A stretch of 64,000 bases of DNA, from the NCBI GenBank assembly GCA_030018455.1, contig JASEFU010000001.1, positions 187,545-251,544 of the forward strand, given 5' to 3'. Made by a program: the position numbers and the translations under genes. Below the pieces are notes generated by a model, which saw only the letters and a list, made by a program, of their open reading frames with translations, was not told where the DNA came from and made no database searches. Source of the DNA: Dehalococcoidia bacterium. Its GTDB lineage: Bacteria > Chloroflexota > Dehalococcoidia > DSTF01 > JALHUB01. This document shows, in pieces, positions 44,099 through 53,310 of the stretch (its first letter is position 1; each line of letters opens with the position of its first letter).

Positions 44099-45196
44099 CT
44101 AAGGCGCGGCGGCGGCGGGCGCGAAACCGACGCGCGGCAGCGCCTTTTTCAGAGCGTCCACACAGGCCACAATGTCGTCTTCCGTCACGGCGCCCAGGTG
44201 TCCGATGCGGAATATCTTGCCCTGGAGCGCCGCCTGGCCTCCCGCCAGCACCGTGTCGTAGTCTTCCCGCATGATGCGGTTCAGCTCGCGGCCGTCGACG
44301 CCTTCCGGCACCTTTACCGCCGTCACCGTGTCGGAGGCGACGCTCTCATCCGCCAGCAGCTCCAGCCCCAGCTCCTTGACCAACTTGCGCGTCAGCGCGC
44401 CGATGCGGGCGTGCCGGGCGAAGATGTTCTCCAGCCCCTCGCGGAGCATCATTTCCAGCGCAACGTCCATCGCGAAGAAGACGGAGACGGCCGGCGTCCA
44501 CGGCGTTTGCCCTCGCTCGAGGTAGCTCTTCGCCTTGCCCAGGTCGAGGTAGAAGCGGGGCATCTTCGCCTCTTCGTACGCCTTCCACCCGCGCTCATTC
44601 AGCGAGATCATGGCCAGCGCCGGCGGCACCATCCAACCCTTCTGCGAACCGGTGACCACGATATCGAGGTCCCACTCGTCGACGGGGCAGGGAATGGCGC
44701 TGAGGCTGCTCACGGCGTCGACGATGGTGAGGGCGTTGTGCTTGCGCGCGACCGCCGCCAGCTCCTTGAGCGGATTGGTTACGCCGGTCGAGGTCTCGTT
44801 GTGGGTGACGAGCATTGCTTTGTAGGAGCCGCCCGCGAGAGCCTTATCGACGGCGGCGGGGTCGGCTGCCTTGCCCCACTCGAAGTCGAGCTTCGTCACC
44901 TTCGCCCCGTACGTTTCGCAGATCTGGGCGAAGCGGTCGCCGAAAGCGCCGATGGAGACGCACAGCACGCTGTCGCCGGGGGAGAGGGCGTTGATGACCG
45001 CTGCCTCCATGCCTCCGGTGCCGGAGGTTGTGAGGATGAAAACGTCGTTCTTCGTCTGGAAGACCTGCTGCACTCCGGAGGTCACCCGCCGGAGGATGTC
45101 CGCGAACTCGGGTCCGCGGTGGTTGATCATCTGGCGCGACATAGCCTCGAGGGCTTCCTTCGCACAGGTAGTAGGGCCGGGGATGCGCAAATTCAT
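44099..45196 (-). CDS. Class V aminotransferase (alanine-glyoxylate / serine-pyruvate type)
   Basis: The 365-residue PLP enzyme has the family start IPGPTTCAKEALEAMS, TSGTGGMEAAVINAL near 58-71, and the PLP-binding Lys186 in TGSQKGWM. The serine-glyoxylate/alanine-glyoxylate branch is indicated. Being in one operon with serA and the only aminotransferase there, it may serve as the phosphoserine aminotransferase, as suggested for archaeal relatives, or it may interconvert serine and glyoxylate. TGGAGG precedes the ATG. Confidence 0.88.
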   Translation of the reverse strand: MNLRIPGPTTCAKEALEAMSRQMINHRGPEFADILRRVTSGVQQVFQTKNDVFILTTSGTGGMEAAVINALSPGDSVLCVSIGAFGDRFAQICETYGAKVTKLDFEWGKAADPAAVDKALAGGSYKAMLVTHNETSTGVTNPLKELAAVARKHNALTIVDAVSSLSAIPCPVDEWDLDIVVTGSQKGWMVPPALAMISLNERGWKAYEEAKMPRFYLDLGKAKSYLERGQTPWTPAVSVFFAMDVALEMMLREGLENIFARHARIGALTRKLVKELGLELLADESVASDTVTAVKVPEGVDGRELNRIMREDYDTVLAGGQAALQGKIFRIGHLGAVTEDDIVACVDALKKALPRVGFAPAAAAP

Positions 45197-45436
45197 GGCG
45201 AACCTCCAGGGTGGTATGGTCAGATGTTACAGGATTAGTGAAAAAAGGATCAACGTCCTTCATCGTCGCCATGTGCTAGAATTGCAGGGCCGGACGGGTT
45301 GGCTCGACGGGCCCTGCGGCCTGCCGCACCTGCCGCATCGGCGTGACGCTGCGTCCTTCAGGGCGCGTCCTGGAAGACAACGCGTAGCGGCCGCGGGCGC
45401 AAAAGGCGCTCGCCGGTACGCTTCAGGAGCCAGGAG
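45197..45436. other. Divergent intergenic region before selA
   Basis: This 240-base region holds the selA promoter at 45277-45282 and a GC-rich leader of about 150 bases. An 8-base inverted repeat (45284-45291 / 45310-45317) spans the predicted transcription start. The leader does not fold as a tRNA: it lacks a TTCGA T-loop, so no selC is present. Confidence 0.45.
45277..45282 (+). promoter_or_regulatory. Extended -10 TGC-TAGAAT upstream of selA
   Basis: TGTGC-TAGAAT is followed directly by one arm of an inverted repeat (GCAGGGCC-N18-GGCCCTGC), which could be an operator or a 5' hairpin. The leader to ATG 45437 is about 150 bases. Confidence 0.45.
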
Positions 45437-46798
45437 ATGGCGAATCCCTATAGAGCGCTGCCCAGCGTCGACCGGCTGCTCGGCGATGAGCGGCTCAAGG
45501 CGCTCGTTTCCGAGTTCGGCGCCGCCACGGTCACCGACGCCGCCCGCGAAGCGATAGAAGCGGCGAGGCGCGCCATCGCCGCCGGCGAGACCCCCGCCCC
45601 ATTCGATTCCCTCGTCGCCGCCGTCGCCGAACGGGCGCGTGCAACCGTCGCCGTTACCCTCCGGCCCGTGATCAACGCTACCGGAATCGTGTTGCACACC
45701 AACCTCGGCCGCGCTCCACTTTCCGACGAAGCGGTCGCAGCGATGAATGCGGTCTCGCGCGGCTACAGCACCCTTGAGTTCGAGCTGGAAGCGGGCGAGC
45801 GGGGCTCGCGCACCGCGCATGTCGAAGCGCTGCTCTGCCGCCTCACCGGCGCCGAAGCGGCGCTGGCGGTGAACAATAACGCCGGCGCCGTGCTCCTCGG
45901 CCTCTCCGGTCTCGCCTCCGGACGCGAGGTCATCATCTCCCGCGGCCAGCTCGTCGAGATCGGCGGCGGCTTCCGCATACCAGAGATCATGGCCGAAAGC
46001 GGCGCCGTCCTCGTCGAGGTCGGCACGACGAATCGCACTTATCTTTCCGACTACGAGAGTGCCGTCAACAGCGACACGGCGGCGGTGCTCCGCGTCCACA
46101 CGAGCAACTTCCGCATCGTAGGTTTTGCCGCGTCCCCTTCGCTCGAGGAGCTGGTGCGCCTGGCGCGCGAGCGGCGGTTGCTGCTGCTCGACGATCTGGG
46201 CAGCGGATGCCTGCTCGACACGACGCAGTTCGGCCTGGGCAAGGAGCCGACGCCGCAGGAAAGCCTCATTTCGGGGGCCGACCTCGTTTTCTTCTCCGGC
46301 GACAAGCTGCTCGGCGGGCCGCAGGCGGGCGTGATCGCCGGGCGCGGCGATCTCGTCTCCGCCCTGAAGCGCCACCCCCTGGCGCGGGCGCTCCGCCTCG
46401 ACAAAGCGGCGCTGGCCGCCCTCCAGGCGACGCTCCTGCATTATGTCAAGGGCGAGGCGCTTCGGAAGGTCCCCGTCTGGCGGATGATCGCCATGCCGCT
46501 GGCCGATATCGAGGAGCGAGCGCGGCGCTGGGCCGACGAGGTCGGGGAACCGGCAGTGGTCGCGTCGGGACGCTCGATGATCGGTGGCGGCAGCCTCCCC
46601 GAGGAGAGCCTCCCGACCGCGCTCCTGGCCATCCCAGCAGACGGACTCGACCTCGACGCGATCGCCCGCCGGCTGCGCCTCAGCGAGCCGCCGGTGGTGG
46701 CTCGCATCGAGCGCGACAGGCTGCTGCTCGATCCGCGCACCGTCGACCCTCGCGACGACGGGGCGCTCATCGCCGCCCTTAAGTCCGCCCTCCGCTGA
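45437..46798 (+). CDS. selA: L-seryl-tRNA(Sec) selenium transferase
   Basis: The 453-residue PLP enzyme converts Ser-tRNA(Sec) to Sec-tRNA(Sec), so the organism probably makes selenoproteins. The N-terminal helical domain starts YRALPSVDRLL, followed by RPVINATGIVLHTNLGRAPL, and SGDKLLGGPQAG holds the PLP Lys290. CAGGAG precedes the ATG. selB, selC and selD, often nearby, are not in the window. Confidence 0.95.
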   Translation: MANPYRALPSVDRLLGDERLKALVSEFGAATVTDAAREAIEAARRAIAAGETPAPFDSLVAAVAERARATVAVTLRPVINATGIVLHTNLGRAPLSDEAVAAMNAVSRGYSTLEFELEAGERGSRTAHVEALLCRLTGAEAALAVNNNAGAVLLGLSGLASGREVIISRGQLVEIGGGFRIPEIMAESGAVLVEVGTTNRTYLSDYESAVNSDTAAVLRVHTSNFRIVGFAASPSLEELVRLARERRLLLLDDLGSGCLLDTTQFGLGKEPTPQESLISGADLVFFSGDKLLGGPQAGVIAGRGDLVSALKRHPLARALRLDKAALAALQATLLHYVKGEALRKVPVWRMIAMPLADIEERARRWADEVGEPAVVASGRSMIGGGSLPEESLPTALLAIPADGLDLDAIARRLRLSEPPVVARIERDRLLLDPRTVDPRDDGALIAALKSALR

Positions 46799-46878
46799 AC
46801 AACTGCCGGAAGCGCTAATCATCGTACAAGATTCTTCGATAGAGGCTTTTCTTTTTCCCCACGCGCGTTTCGAAATGC

Positions 46879-46884
46879 TATAAT
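46879..46884 (+). promoter_or_regulatory. Extended -10 TGC-TATAAT, leaderless
   Basis: TGC-TATAAT ends 10 bases before ATG 46895, so transcription should begin about 4 bases before the start codon. No Shine-Dalgarno is possible in such a message. Confidence 0.65.
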
Positions 46885-46894
46885 TAGGTTAACT

Positions 46895-47974
46895 ATGCGC
46901 GAGAGACCCGCACCGGCGCGCGAAGCGCTCCTCTACGAAACACTGCCCGACGGCCGCGTCCGCTGTAACGTCTGCCGCCGCCGCTGCACCATCCCCGACG
47001 GCTCATTCGGCGTCTGCAAGATGCGCCAGGCCGTCGCCGGCCGCATCCGCCTCTACAATTACCCCGGCGTCGGCTCCGTCAACAACGACCCGGTCGAGAA
47101 GAAGCCGCTCTTTCACTTCTTCCCCGGCTCCGCCTGCCTCTCTCTCGGCTCGTGGGGCTGCAACTTCCACTGCAAGCACTGCCAGAACTGGCAGATATCG
47201 TTCGCGACCCCCGAAGAAGCGTTGAGCCAGTCCCACGACCTCATGCCGGACGACGCCGTCGCCCTCGCCAAACGGCTGGGCAGCGAAGGCATGGCCTTCA
47301 CTTACAACGAGCCCGGCATCTGGCTCGAGTACGCCCTCGATTGCGCCCGCCTCGCCAAGTCCGCCGGACTCTACACCGTCTTCGTCACCAACGGCTTCAG
47401 CACCATCGAAGCGCTCGACCTCATCGGGCCCTACCTCGACGCCTACCGCGTCGACCTGAAAGGTTTCAGCGACACGTTCTACCGCCAGCTTGCGAAAGTG
47501 CCCCGCTGGCGCGAGGTGCTGGAATCGGCCGTGTACGCCAAGCGGCACTGGGACATGCACGTCGAGGTGGTGACCAACGTTATCCCCACGATGAACGACG
47601 ACGATGAGCAGTTGACTGCCGCCGCCCGCTGGATCCGAGACGAGCTGGGGCCGGAAACGCCCTGGCACGTCACCGCCTTCCAGCCCCATCACGAGCTGCG
47701 CCACCTGCCGCCGACGCCGGTGAGTACCCTGGAGAAGGCCATGGCCATCGGGCGCAACGAGGGGCTGCTGTACGTCTATCCGGGCAACGTCTTCGGCCAT
47801 CCCGACGAGAACACGCGATGTCCCGGTTGCGGGGCCGACGTAATCAGCCGCGCCGGTTATCGCATTGCCCTGCGCGCCCTCAGCAGCGACGGCCGCTGCG
47901 CCCGCTGCGGCGCCGATCTGAACATCCGCACTGCCAGCTATCAGCGGCGGCTTCCCGTATCGGCAGGTAGTTAG
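46895..47974 (+). CDS. AmmeMemoRadiSam system radical SAM enzyme
   Basis: The 359-residue radical SAM protein has the cluster motif Cys89-x3-Cys93-x2-Cys96 (GCNFHCKHCQNWQ). An N-terminal zinc-type set C24, C27, C31, C41 precedes it, and a C-terminal zinc ribbon with two CxxC pairs (CPGCG, CARCG) follows. NEPGIWLEYALD and the PHHELR segment match the AmmeMemoRadiSam subfamily, related to pyruvate formate-lyase activases. Its substrate is not known. The next gene, 15 bases away, encodes the other members of the system. Confidence 0.92.
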   Translation: MRERPAPAREALLYETLPDGRVRCNVCRRRCTIPDGSFGVCKMRQAVAGRIRLYNYPGVGSVNNDPVEKKPLFHFFPGSACLSLGSWGCNFHCKHCQNWQISFATPEEALSQSHDLMPDDAVALAKRLGSEGMAFTYNEPGIWLEYALDCARLAKSAGLYTVFVTNGFSTIEALDLIGPYLDAYRVDLKGFSDTFYRQLAKVPRWREVLESAVYAKRHWDMHVEVVTNVIPTMNDDDEQLTAAARWIRDELGPETPWHVTAFQPHHELRHLPPTPVSTLEKAMAIGRNEGLLYVYPGNVFGHPDENTRCPGCGADVISRAGYRIALRALSSDGRCARCGADLNIRTASYQRRLPVSAGS

Positions 47975-47989
47975 CCAGCGGACGGACTC

Positions 47990-49366
47990 ATGGCCGGAAT
48001 CGTCTACGCCTGCATCGCTCCCCACCCACCGATCCTCGTCCACGAGGTCGGCCGCGGGCGCGAGCGCGAGACCCAGCGGACTATCGATGCCCTGGGGCAG
48101 GTCGCCGCCGAGATGGCGTCGTTCGGGCCGGAGACGGTCGTCCTTTTTTCGCCTCATGGGCCCGCCGACCCACAAGACATCGGCATCCTCACCGCTCCGT
48201 TGGCCCAGGGCACCCTCGCCCGCTGGGACGCCCCCGACGTGCGCTTCCACTATCAGAACGATCTCGAGGCGGTGAAGCTGATCCGCGAGGAGGCGGAGCG
48301 CGCCGGCCTGCCGTTGATGACGATAGACGAGTGGGACGACGGCCTCGTGGCCGGCCTCGATTGGGGATGCACCGTCCCCCTGTACTACCTCCGGCCCGGC
48401 ATTGCAGGCGCGAGGCTCGTCCCCATGACGCCCGCATACCTCTCGCCGCAGCGCCACTACCTTGTGGGGCAGGCCATCGGGCGCGCGCTTGAGCGCCTCG
48501 GCAGGCGGGCCGCCATCGTTTGCAGCGCCGACCTCTCGCACGCCCTCAGTCCCGGCGCGCCCGGCGGCTACAACCCCGCGGGACGCGAGTTCGACGAGAA
48601 GTACCAGCAGGTCATCGCCGATTGGGACGTGAGCTGGGTCCTGGAGGCGCAGCTCGACTTCCGCCGTCGCGCCGCCGAGGACGCCGTGCCGCAGACCGCG
48701 ATGCTCATGGGCGCCCTCGACCGGCTGCGCGTCCGGCCGCGCGTCCTCTCATACGAAGGGCCGTTCGGCGTGGGCTACCTCGTGGCCGCCATAGACGTCC
48801 TCAGTCGGAAGCCTGAGCGCGAGGCCACGGAGATGAAGCAGGAGCCCACACTGCCCGACGCCGGCATGCATCCGCTCGTCCTCCTCGCCAAGCAGACGGT
48901 CGAGCAGTACGTGCGAACAGCCAAAGTGTTGATGCCGGAGCTGTCCCCCGGCATGGAAGGCCGGGCGGGCGCCTTCGTGTCGATAAAGAAGCACGGCGAT
49001 CTCCGCGGCTGCATCGGCACGATCGAGCCGACGCAGGAGAACGTCTGTATGGAGATCGTGAAGAATGCCGTGGCCGCCGCCAGCCGCGACCCGCGCTTTC
49101 CGCCCATCTCCGAGGACGAGCTGTGCCACCTGACGTACAGCGTCGACATTCTAATGCCGCCCGAGCCGGTGGACGACCCCGAATGCCTCGACTGCAAGCG
49201 CTATGGCGTGATCGTGCAGAGCGGCCTGCGTCGCGGCCTCTTGCTGCCCGACCTCGAGGGGGTGGAGACGGTGCAGCAGCAAATCGAGATAGCGAAGATG
49301 AAGGCGGGGATCTTCCCCGACGAGCCCTGCCGCCTCTACCGCTTCGAAGTCCGCCGCTACACCTGA
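47990..49366 (+). CDS. AmmeMemoRadiSam fusion: class III dioxygenase/MEMO-like domain plus AMMECR1
   Basis: The 458-residue protein fuses two domains. Residues 1-275 resemble the LigB/MEMO fold, with [12 protein letters not shown] at the start, FSPHGPAD and [11 protein letters not shown] holding the His ligands of a likely metal site. Residues about 285-455 are AMMECR1, with [20 protein letters not shown] and [18 protein letters not shown]1, MEMO and the radical SAM enzyme are often neighbours across bacteria and archaea; the pathway is unresolved. The fusion supports direct physical cooperation. Confidence 0.9.
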   Translation: MAGIVYACIAPHPPILVHEVGRGRERETQRTIDALGQVAAEMASFGPETVVLFSPHGPADPQDIGILTAPLAQGTLARWDAPDVRFHYQNDLEAVKLIREEAERAGLPLMTIDEWDDGLVAGLDWGCTVPLYYLRPGIAGARLVPMTPAYLSPQRHYLVGQAIGRALERLGRRAAIVCSADLSHALSPGAPGGYNPAGREFDEKYQQVIADWDVSWVLEAQLDFRRRAAEDAVPQTAMLMGALDRLRVRPRVLSYEGPFGVGYLVAAIDVLSRKPEREATEMKQEPTLPDAGMHPLVLLAKQTVEQYVRTAKVLMPELSPGMEGRAGAFVSIKKHGDLRGCIGTIEPTQENVCMEIVKNAVAAASRDPRFPPISEDELCHLTYSVDILMPPEPVDDPECLDCKRYGVIVQSGLRRGLLLPDLEGVETVQQQIEIAKMKAGIFPDEPCRLYRFEVRRYT

Positions 49367-49454
49367 TCCGGCCCTACGCTTAGGCGGTTCTCGTGCCGTC
49401 CCCGACCTCGGTCACCTCGCGTCGGAGCGCAGATGTTCGTGCAGTCGCTGCCGC

Positions 49455-49576
49455 AGCCCTCAACATTTGCGCTTGTCTTCCCACCTGCCTGCCGGCAGGC
49501 AGACCCTCCCGCCCACAGGCGTTTATGGAACCCAAGGGGACACCCCTTGAACCCCGACAGAGGGGAGAACCCCTCT
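49455..49576 (+). repeat. Hairpin-rich repeat, copy A, before mutS2
   Basis: A perfect 18-base palindrome (49485-49502, centre GCCGGC) lies in a block reading CAACATT...TCTTCCCACC...CACAGGCG, which reappears reversed at 53311-53415. Two more hairpins follow: 49533-49549 (7-base stem, ACA loop) and 49559-49576 (7-base stem, AGAA loop). It ends about 48 bases before the mutS2 -10 box. Confidence 0.65.
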
Positions 49577-49623
49577 GCACTCCCCCTTTTGCACGCGGGC
49601 AAGCCCCAGTTGCTCGCGTCTGC

Positions 49624-49629
49624 TACAAT
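49624..49629 (+). promoter_or_regulatory. Extended -10 TGC-TACAAT for mutS2, leaderless
   Basis: TGC-TACAAT ends 9 bases before ATG 49639. The ATG is fixed by homology (MutS2 proteins begin with a LEFDKIL-type segment), so the message should have nearly no leader. Confidence 0.6.
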
Positions 49630-49638
49630 TGGGGCGCA

Positions 49639-52011
49639 ATGGACGAAAAGACCCTCACCACCCTCGAATTCGACAAAATACTCGCCCGCCTTGCGGCCCA
49701 CACCTCCTTCTCCGCCGGCCGCGAGCTCGCCCTCGCGCTGCGCCCCTCGGCCGACCACGGCGAGGTCGTCCGCAGGCAGCGCCTCACCGCCGAAGCGCGC
49801 CGATTCCGCGAGATCAGCGCCCGCAGGGGTCTGGGCGGCGTCCACGACATACGGCCTCCGGCGAACAAGGCCAATCTCGGCGGCGTCCTCGAGCCCACGG
49901 AGCTCCTCGATGTCGCCGCCACCCTCTCGGCCGCCCACGATCTCCGCGACGTGCTCACCCGTCTCTCGGAGCCCCTTCCGCTGCTCGCTGAAACCGCGGG
50001 ACGCATCGCCGACCTCGCCGACGTCGCCGCAGACATCTACCGCTGCATAAGCCCCCGCGCCGAAGTGGTCGACAACGCCAGCCCGATGCTCGCCGTCCTC
50101 CGGCGCGACCTCCGCACCGTCCACGACCGCCTCTACGCCCGGCTCCAGGAGCTGATCAACTCCGCGGAGATGCGCCCTGTAATTCAGGAGCCAATCATCA
50201 CCCTGCGCGACGGCCGCTACGTCATACCGGTGAAGGCGGAAATGCGCGGCCACCTCCAGGGCATTGTCCACGACGTCTCCGCCAGCGGCGCCACCGTCTT
50301 CATGGAGCCGCTGTCGGTGGTGGAGCTCGGCAACACCTGGCGCGAGACACAACTCGAGGAGCAGCGCGAAGTGGAGCGCATCCTGCGACGCCTCAGCTCG
50401 CTCGTCGGACGGCACGCCCACGCCATCGAGCTCAGCATCGAGGCGCTGGCCGAGATCGACCTGGCCCTCGCGAAGGCGCGCCTGGCCGAGGACATGGGAG
50501 CGTTCGAGCTTCCATACGAAGGCGAGCGCCAGCCCTGGATCACGGAAGCGCCGTCGCTGCTTAACCTCGTGAACGCGCGCCACCCGCTGCTTGCGGGTGA
50601 CGTCGTGCCCATTTCGCTGAGCGTCGGCGGCAACTACTCCGTGTTGCTCATCACCGGGCCCAACACCGGCGGCAAGACCGTCGCCCTCAAGACCGTCGGC
50701 CTGCTGACGGCGATGGCGCAGGCGGGGTTGCCCGTTCCCGCCGACGCCGGCAGCCGCATGCCCGTCTTCGCTTCCCTCCACGCTGACATCGGCGACGAGC
50801 AGAGCATCGAGCAGTCACTCTCGACGTTCAGCAGCCACATGACGAACATCATCGCCGCCCTCCGGGACGCCGGGCCCAACAGCCTCGTCCTCCTCGACGA
50901 GCTGGGCGCCGGCACGGATCCCGGCGAAGGCGCTGCCCTGGCCCGCGCGCTCCTCGAGCACCTGCTTCGCATCGGGTGTCTCACCATCGCCACAACGCAC
51001 CACGGCGAGCTCAAGGTGTTCGCCCACGGCACGGAAGGGATCATGAACGCCAGCGTCGAGTTCGACGCGGAGACGCTCGCCCCCACCTATCGCATCTCCA
51101 TCGGCCTGCCCGGCAGCAGCAACGCCCTCGCCATCGCCGAGCGGCTCGGCCTGCCCGCCGGGATCATCGAACGCGCCCGCGAGTCCATCGACCCCGACCA
51201 GGCGCGCGCCGAGAGTCTGCTCGCCGCCATCCAGCGCGAGAAAGCGGAGGCCGCCGACGCCCGCCGCGCCGAGATGCTCGCTCGCAAGGAGGCGGAAGAG
51301 ATACGCAGCGGCCTGGAAGAGAAGCTCGACGCCATCGACCGCGAGCGCGAGCAGATCATCGCCGCTACACGCGCGCAGGCGGAGGAGGAGCTTGCCCGCA
51401 TACGTCAGCTTATCGCCCACGCCGGACGCCGCATCGAGCGTGCGAAGCCGGAGGCCGCCGCTGAGAAGGTCGCCGCCGCCGAGGCGCGCCTCGAGACGTT
51501 GAAGCCGCCGCCGGCGCCCAAGCGACGCCGACGTGGGGGCGACACCGTCCCGCCGGAGGAGATACAGCCCGGTGACCTCGTCTGGGTGCGCGGACTCGGC
51601 CGCTTCGGCGAGGCGCTCTCGACGCCCGACGCCAAGGGCGAGGTAAAGATACGCCTGGGCGCCCTGCGCAGCACCGTCTCGCTGAAGAAGGTGGAGAAGG
51701 TGCAGCGGGTGAAGGCGCACGGCCCCACGCTGGGCGGCACGGCCGTCCCGCCTCCCCCGGCGACCGTCGCCTCGGAGATCGAGCTGCGCGGCCGCCTCGT
51801 CGATGAGGCCCTGCCCGACCTGGACAAGTACCTCGACGACGCGTTCCGCGCCGGACTGCCATGGGTGCGGATCATCCACGGCCGCGGGACGGGGACGCTG
51901 GCGCGGGCGGTGCGACACGCGTTATCGCTGCACCCGCTGGTGCGCTCGCACGAGCCTGCCCCGCGCGAAGAGGGCGGCGACGGCGTCACCATCGCCCACC
52001 TCGCCACCTAG
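49639..52011 (+). CDS. mutS2: Endonuclease MutS2
   Basis: The 790-residue MutS paralogue acts on recombination intermediates or collided ribosomes and lacks the mismatch-recognition domain. The N-terminal TLEFDKILARLAAHTSF fixes the start. The core/lever region is followed by Walker A GPNTGGKT near 340 and Walker B LLDELGAGTDPGEG near 418. A long coiled coil (about 520-620) and a C-terminal Smr nuclease domain with RIIHGRGTGTLARAV (about 712-790) complete it. It is intact and of normal length. Confidence 0.95.
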   Translation: MDEKTLTTLEFDKILARLAAHTSFSAGRELALALRPSADHGEVVRRQRLTAEARRFREISARRGLGGVHDIRPPANKANLGGVLEPTELLDVAATLSAAHDLRDVLTRLSEPLPLLAETAGRIADLADVAADIYRCISPRAEVVDNASPMLAVLRRDLRTVHDRLYARLQELINSAEMRPVIQEPIITLRDGRYVIPVKAEMRGHLQGIVHDVSASGATVFMEPLSVVELGNTWRETQLEEQREVERILRRLSSLVGRHAHAIELSIEALAEIDLALAKARLAEDMGAFELPYEGERQPWITEAPSLLNLVNARHPLLAGDVVPISLSVGGNYSVLLITGPNTGGKTVALKTVGLLTAMAQAGLPVPADAGSRMPVFASLHADIGDEQSIEQSLSTFSSHMTNIIAALRDAGPNSLVLLDELGAGTDPGEGAALARALLEHLLRIGCLTIATTHHGELKVFAHGTEGIMNASVEFDAETLAPTYRISIGLPGSSNALAIAERLGLPAGIIERARESIDPDQARAESLLAAIQREKAEAADARRAEMLARKEAEEIRSGLEEKLDAIDREREQIIAATRAQAEEELARIRQLIAHAGRRIERAKPEAAAEKVAAAEARLETLKPPPAPKRRRRGGDTVPPEEIQPGDLVWVRGLGRFGEALSTPDAKGEVKIRLGALRSTVSLKKVEKVQRVKAHGPTLGGTAVPPPPATVASEIELRGRLVDEALPDLDKYLDDAFRAGLPWVRIIHGRGTGTLARAVRHALSLHPLVRSHEPAPREEGGDGVTIAHLAT

Positions 52012-52257
52012 GCGCGACGGGCAATCGTCCGCCCGGCTAGGTCTCAGCTCGACGCACGTTTCATCCAAGCGCGCCGAATTACATATTCATAACGAAAGGG
52101 GGTAGATTTATAACATAATCCTCCCTACAATGGCACGCGACCTTGTGGGGGTGGGCTCGTTGAGTGGTGGGAACCGCGTTCGGCTTCAGAAGGGAGGACC
52201 GCAAAAGCATAGCCGGGGCATCGCCCTCAAGCCAATTAGCTTCAGGAGGTGCACCCG
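52012..52257. other. Intergenic region before the Tat-exported protein
   Basis: The 246 bases include an AT-rich patch at 52080-52131, unusual for this chromosome, with several overlapping -10-like boxes (TATAAC 52109, CATAAT 52114, TACAAT 52126). The active one cannot be chosen. A strong AGGAGG at 52244-52249 sets the next start. Confidence 0.4.
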
Positions 52258-53265
52258 GTGCTCAGAAAGCGAGTCAACAGACGACGTTTCCTCGGCTCTG
52301 CCGCCATCACAGCCTTTGCATTGGCCGTCGGTCGATACCGGCCCCCGGAAAAAGACCCGCCGCCTCGATCGAAGGCCCCCCTCTCTCGCACTTCTCCCAC
52401 TTCTCCAACTCCACCGCCTCCCTCTCTCACCCCACCGCCCGAACCGTCGCCTCCCCCTCCTCCACCTCCGGAGCTGCCCCACCTGGCCTGGGTATGGCAG
52501 TTCCCCGCCGACGGGAAGCCCGAAGATATCGCCCCTGTGCTGCACGAGAACTCGTTGGGCATACTCATGAAGACCCACGACGGCACCGACTGGATGTCGC
52601 GCTACGACCGCTCGCCGCATGCCATCTACGGCCCCGAGCAGGTGAACCGGCTGGCCGTGTACTTCGAGGCCTGGAAGGTGCCCTTTCACGCCTGGTACGT
52701 CGCCAAGGGGATCGACCCCGTGCGCGAGGCCCAGATGTGCTCGGAGGTGATCGATGCCGGCGCGCGCAGCATCACCGTCGACCTCGAGCCGTTCGATCTG
52801 TACTGGCGCGGCACGCCCGAAGGAGCGCTGGCGTTCGGGAATGAGTTCCGGCGTCTCAAGCCGGACGCCAAGCTCTACGTTACGGTCGACCCGCGCCCGT
52901 GGATGCTGTGTAAGACGCCTGTCGCCGAGTTCGCGTCCTTCAGCAACGGCCTCGCGCCGATGACGTACTGGGAGACGTTCAACTCGCCCGCGAACTGGCG
53001 CCTGTTCCAGCAGCACGGCTTCCCGCCCGGCCCCTTCGGCGTCACTCCCGAATACGTCCTCGACGTCGCGAAAACCGTGCTCAGCCCGTACGGTCTGCCG
53101 ATATGGCCGGCAGGCGAGGGCTCGCCCAGGAACGGCGACGCGTGGGTGAACTTCGTTTCCCACGCCAACGGGCTCGGTATGCGCTCCGTGTCGGTCTGGC
53201 GGTACGGCACGGCGGACCAGCGCGTGTGGCGTCTTCTGAAGGAGATGGGGCCAAAGCCGGCGTAG
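52258..53265 (+). CDS. Tat-exported protein with Pro-rich linker and TIM-barrel-like domain
   Basis: The 335-residue protein begins with a twin-arginine signal, RVNRRRFLGSAAITAF. A low-complexity linker (about 43-74) of Pro, Ser and Thr follows, then a domain of about 260 residues. GILMKTHDGTDWM, VPFHAWYVAKGIDP, SITVDLEPFDLYW and AKLYVTVDPRPWM look like successive strands of a TIM barrel, as in glycoside hydrolase-like folds, with acidic residues at strand ends. I do not recognise an enzyme family. GTG 52258 was preferred because AGGAGG overlaps the GTG at 52249. Confidence 0.7.
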   Translation: MLRKRVNRRRFLGSAAITAFALAVGRYRPPEKDPPPRSKAPLSRTSPTSPTPPPPSLTPPPEPSPPPPPPPELPHLAWVWQFPADGKPEDIAPVLHENSLGILMKTHDGTDWMSRYDRSPHAIYGPEQVNRLAVYFEAWKVPFHAWYVAKGIDPVREAQMCSEVIDAGARSITVDLEPFDLYWRGTPEGALAFGNEFRRLKPDAKLYVTVDPRPWMLCKTPVAEFASFSNGLAPMTYWETFNSPANWRLFQQHGFPPGPFGVTPEYVLDVAKTVLSPYGLPIWPAGEGSPRNGDAWVNFVSHANGLGMRSVSVWRYGTADQRVWRLLKEMGPKPA

Positions 53266-53310
53266 AACCGGACTCCGGAAGCCCCAGGCTAGACGGGACT
53301 CAAAAGCAGC

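Noticed and set aside
45285-45436. Possible selC (tRNA-Sec) in the selA leader
   Set aside because: A CTTCAGG loop with TCA looked tempting, but its stem gives a 4-base loop, and there is no TTCGA T-loop and no CCA-ended acceptor stem.
45260-46822. Minus-strand 520-residue frame opposite selA
   Set aside because: It is a shadow of selA; no motif, no plausible ribosome site.
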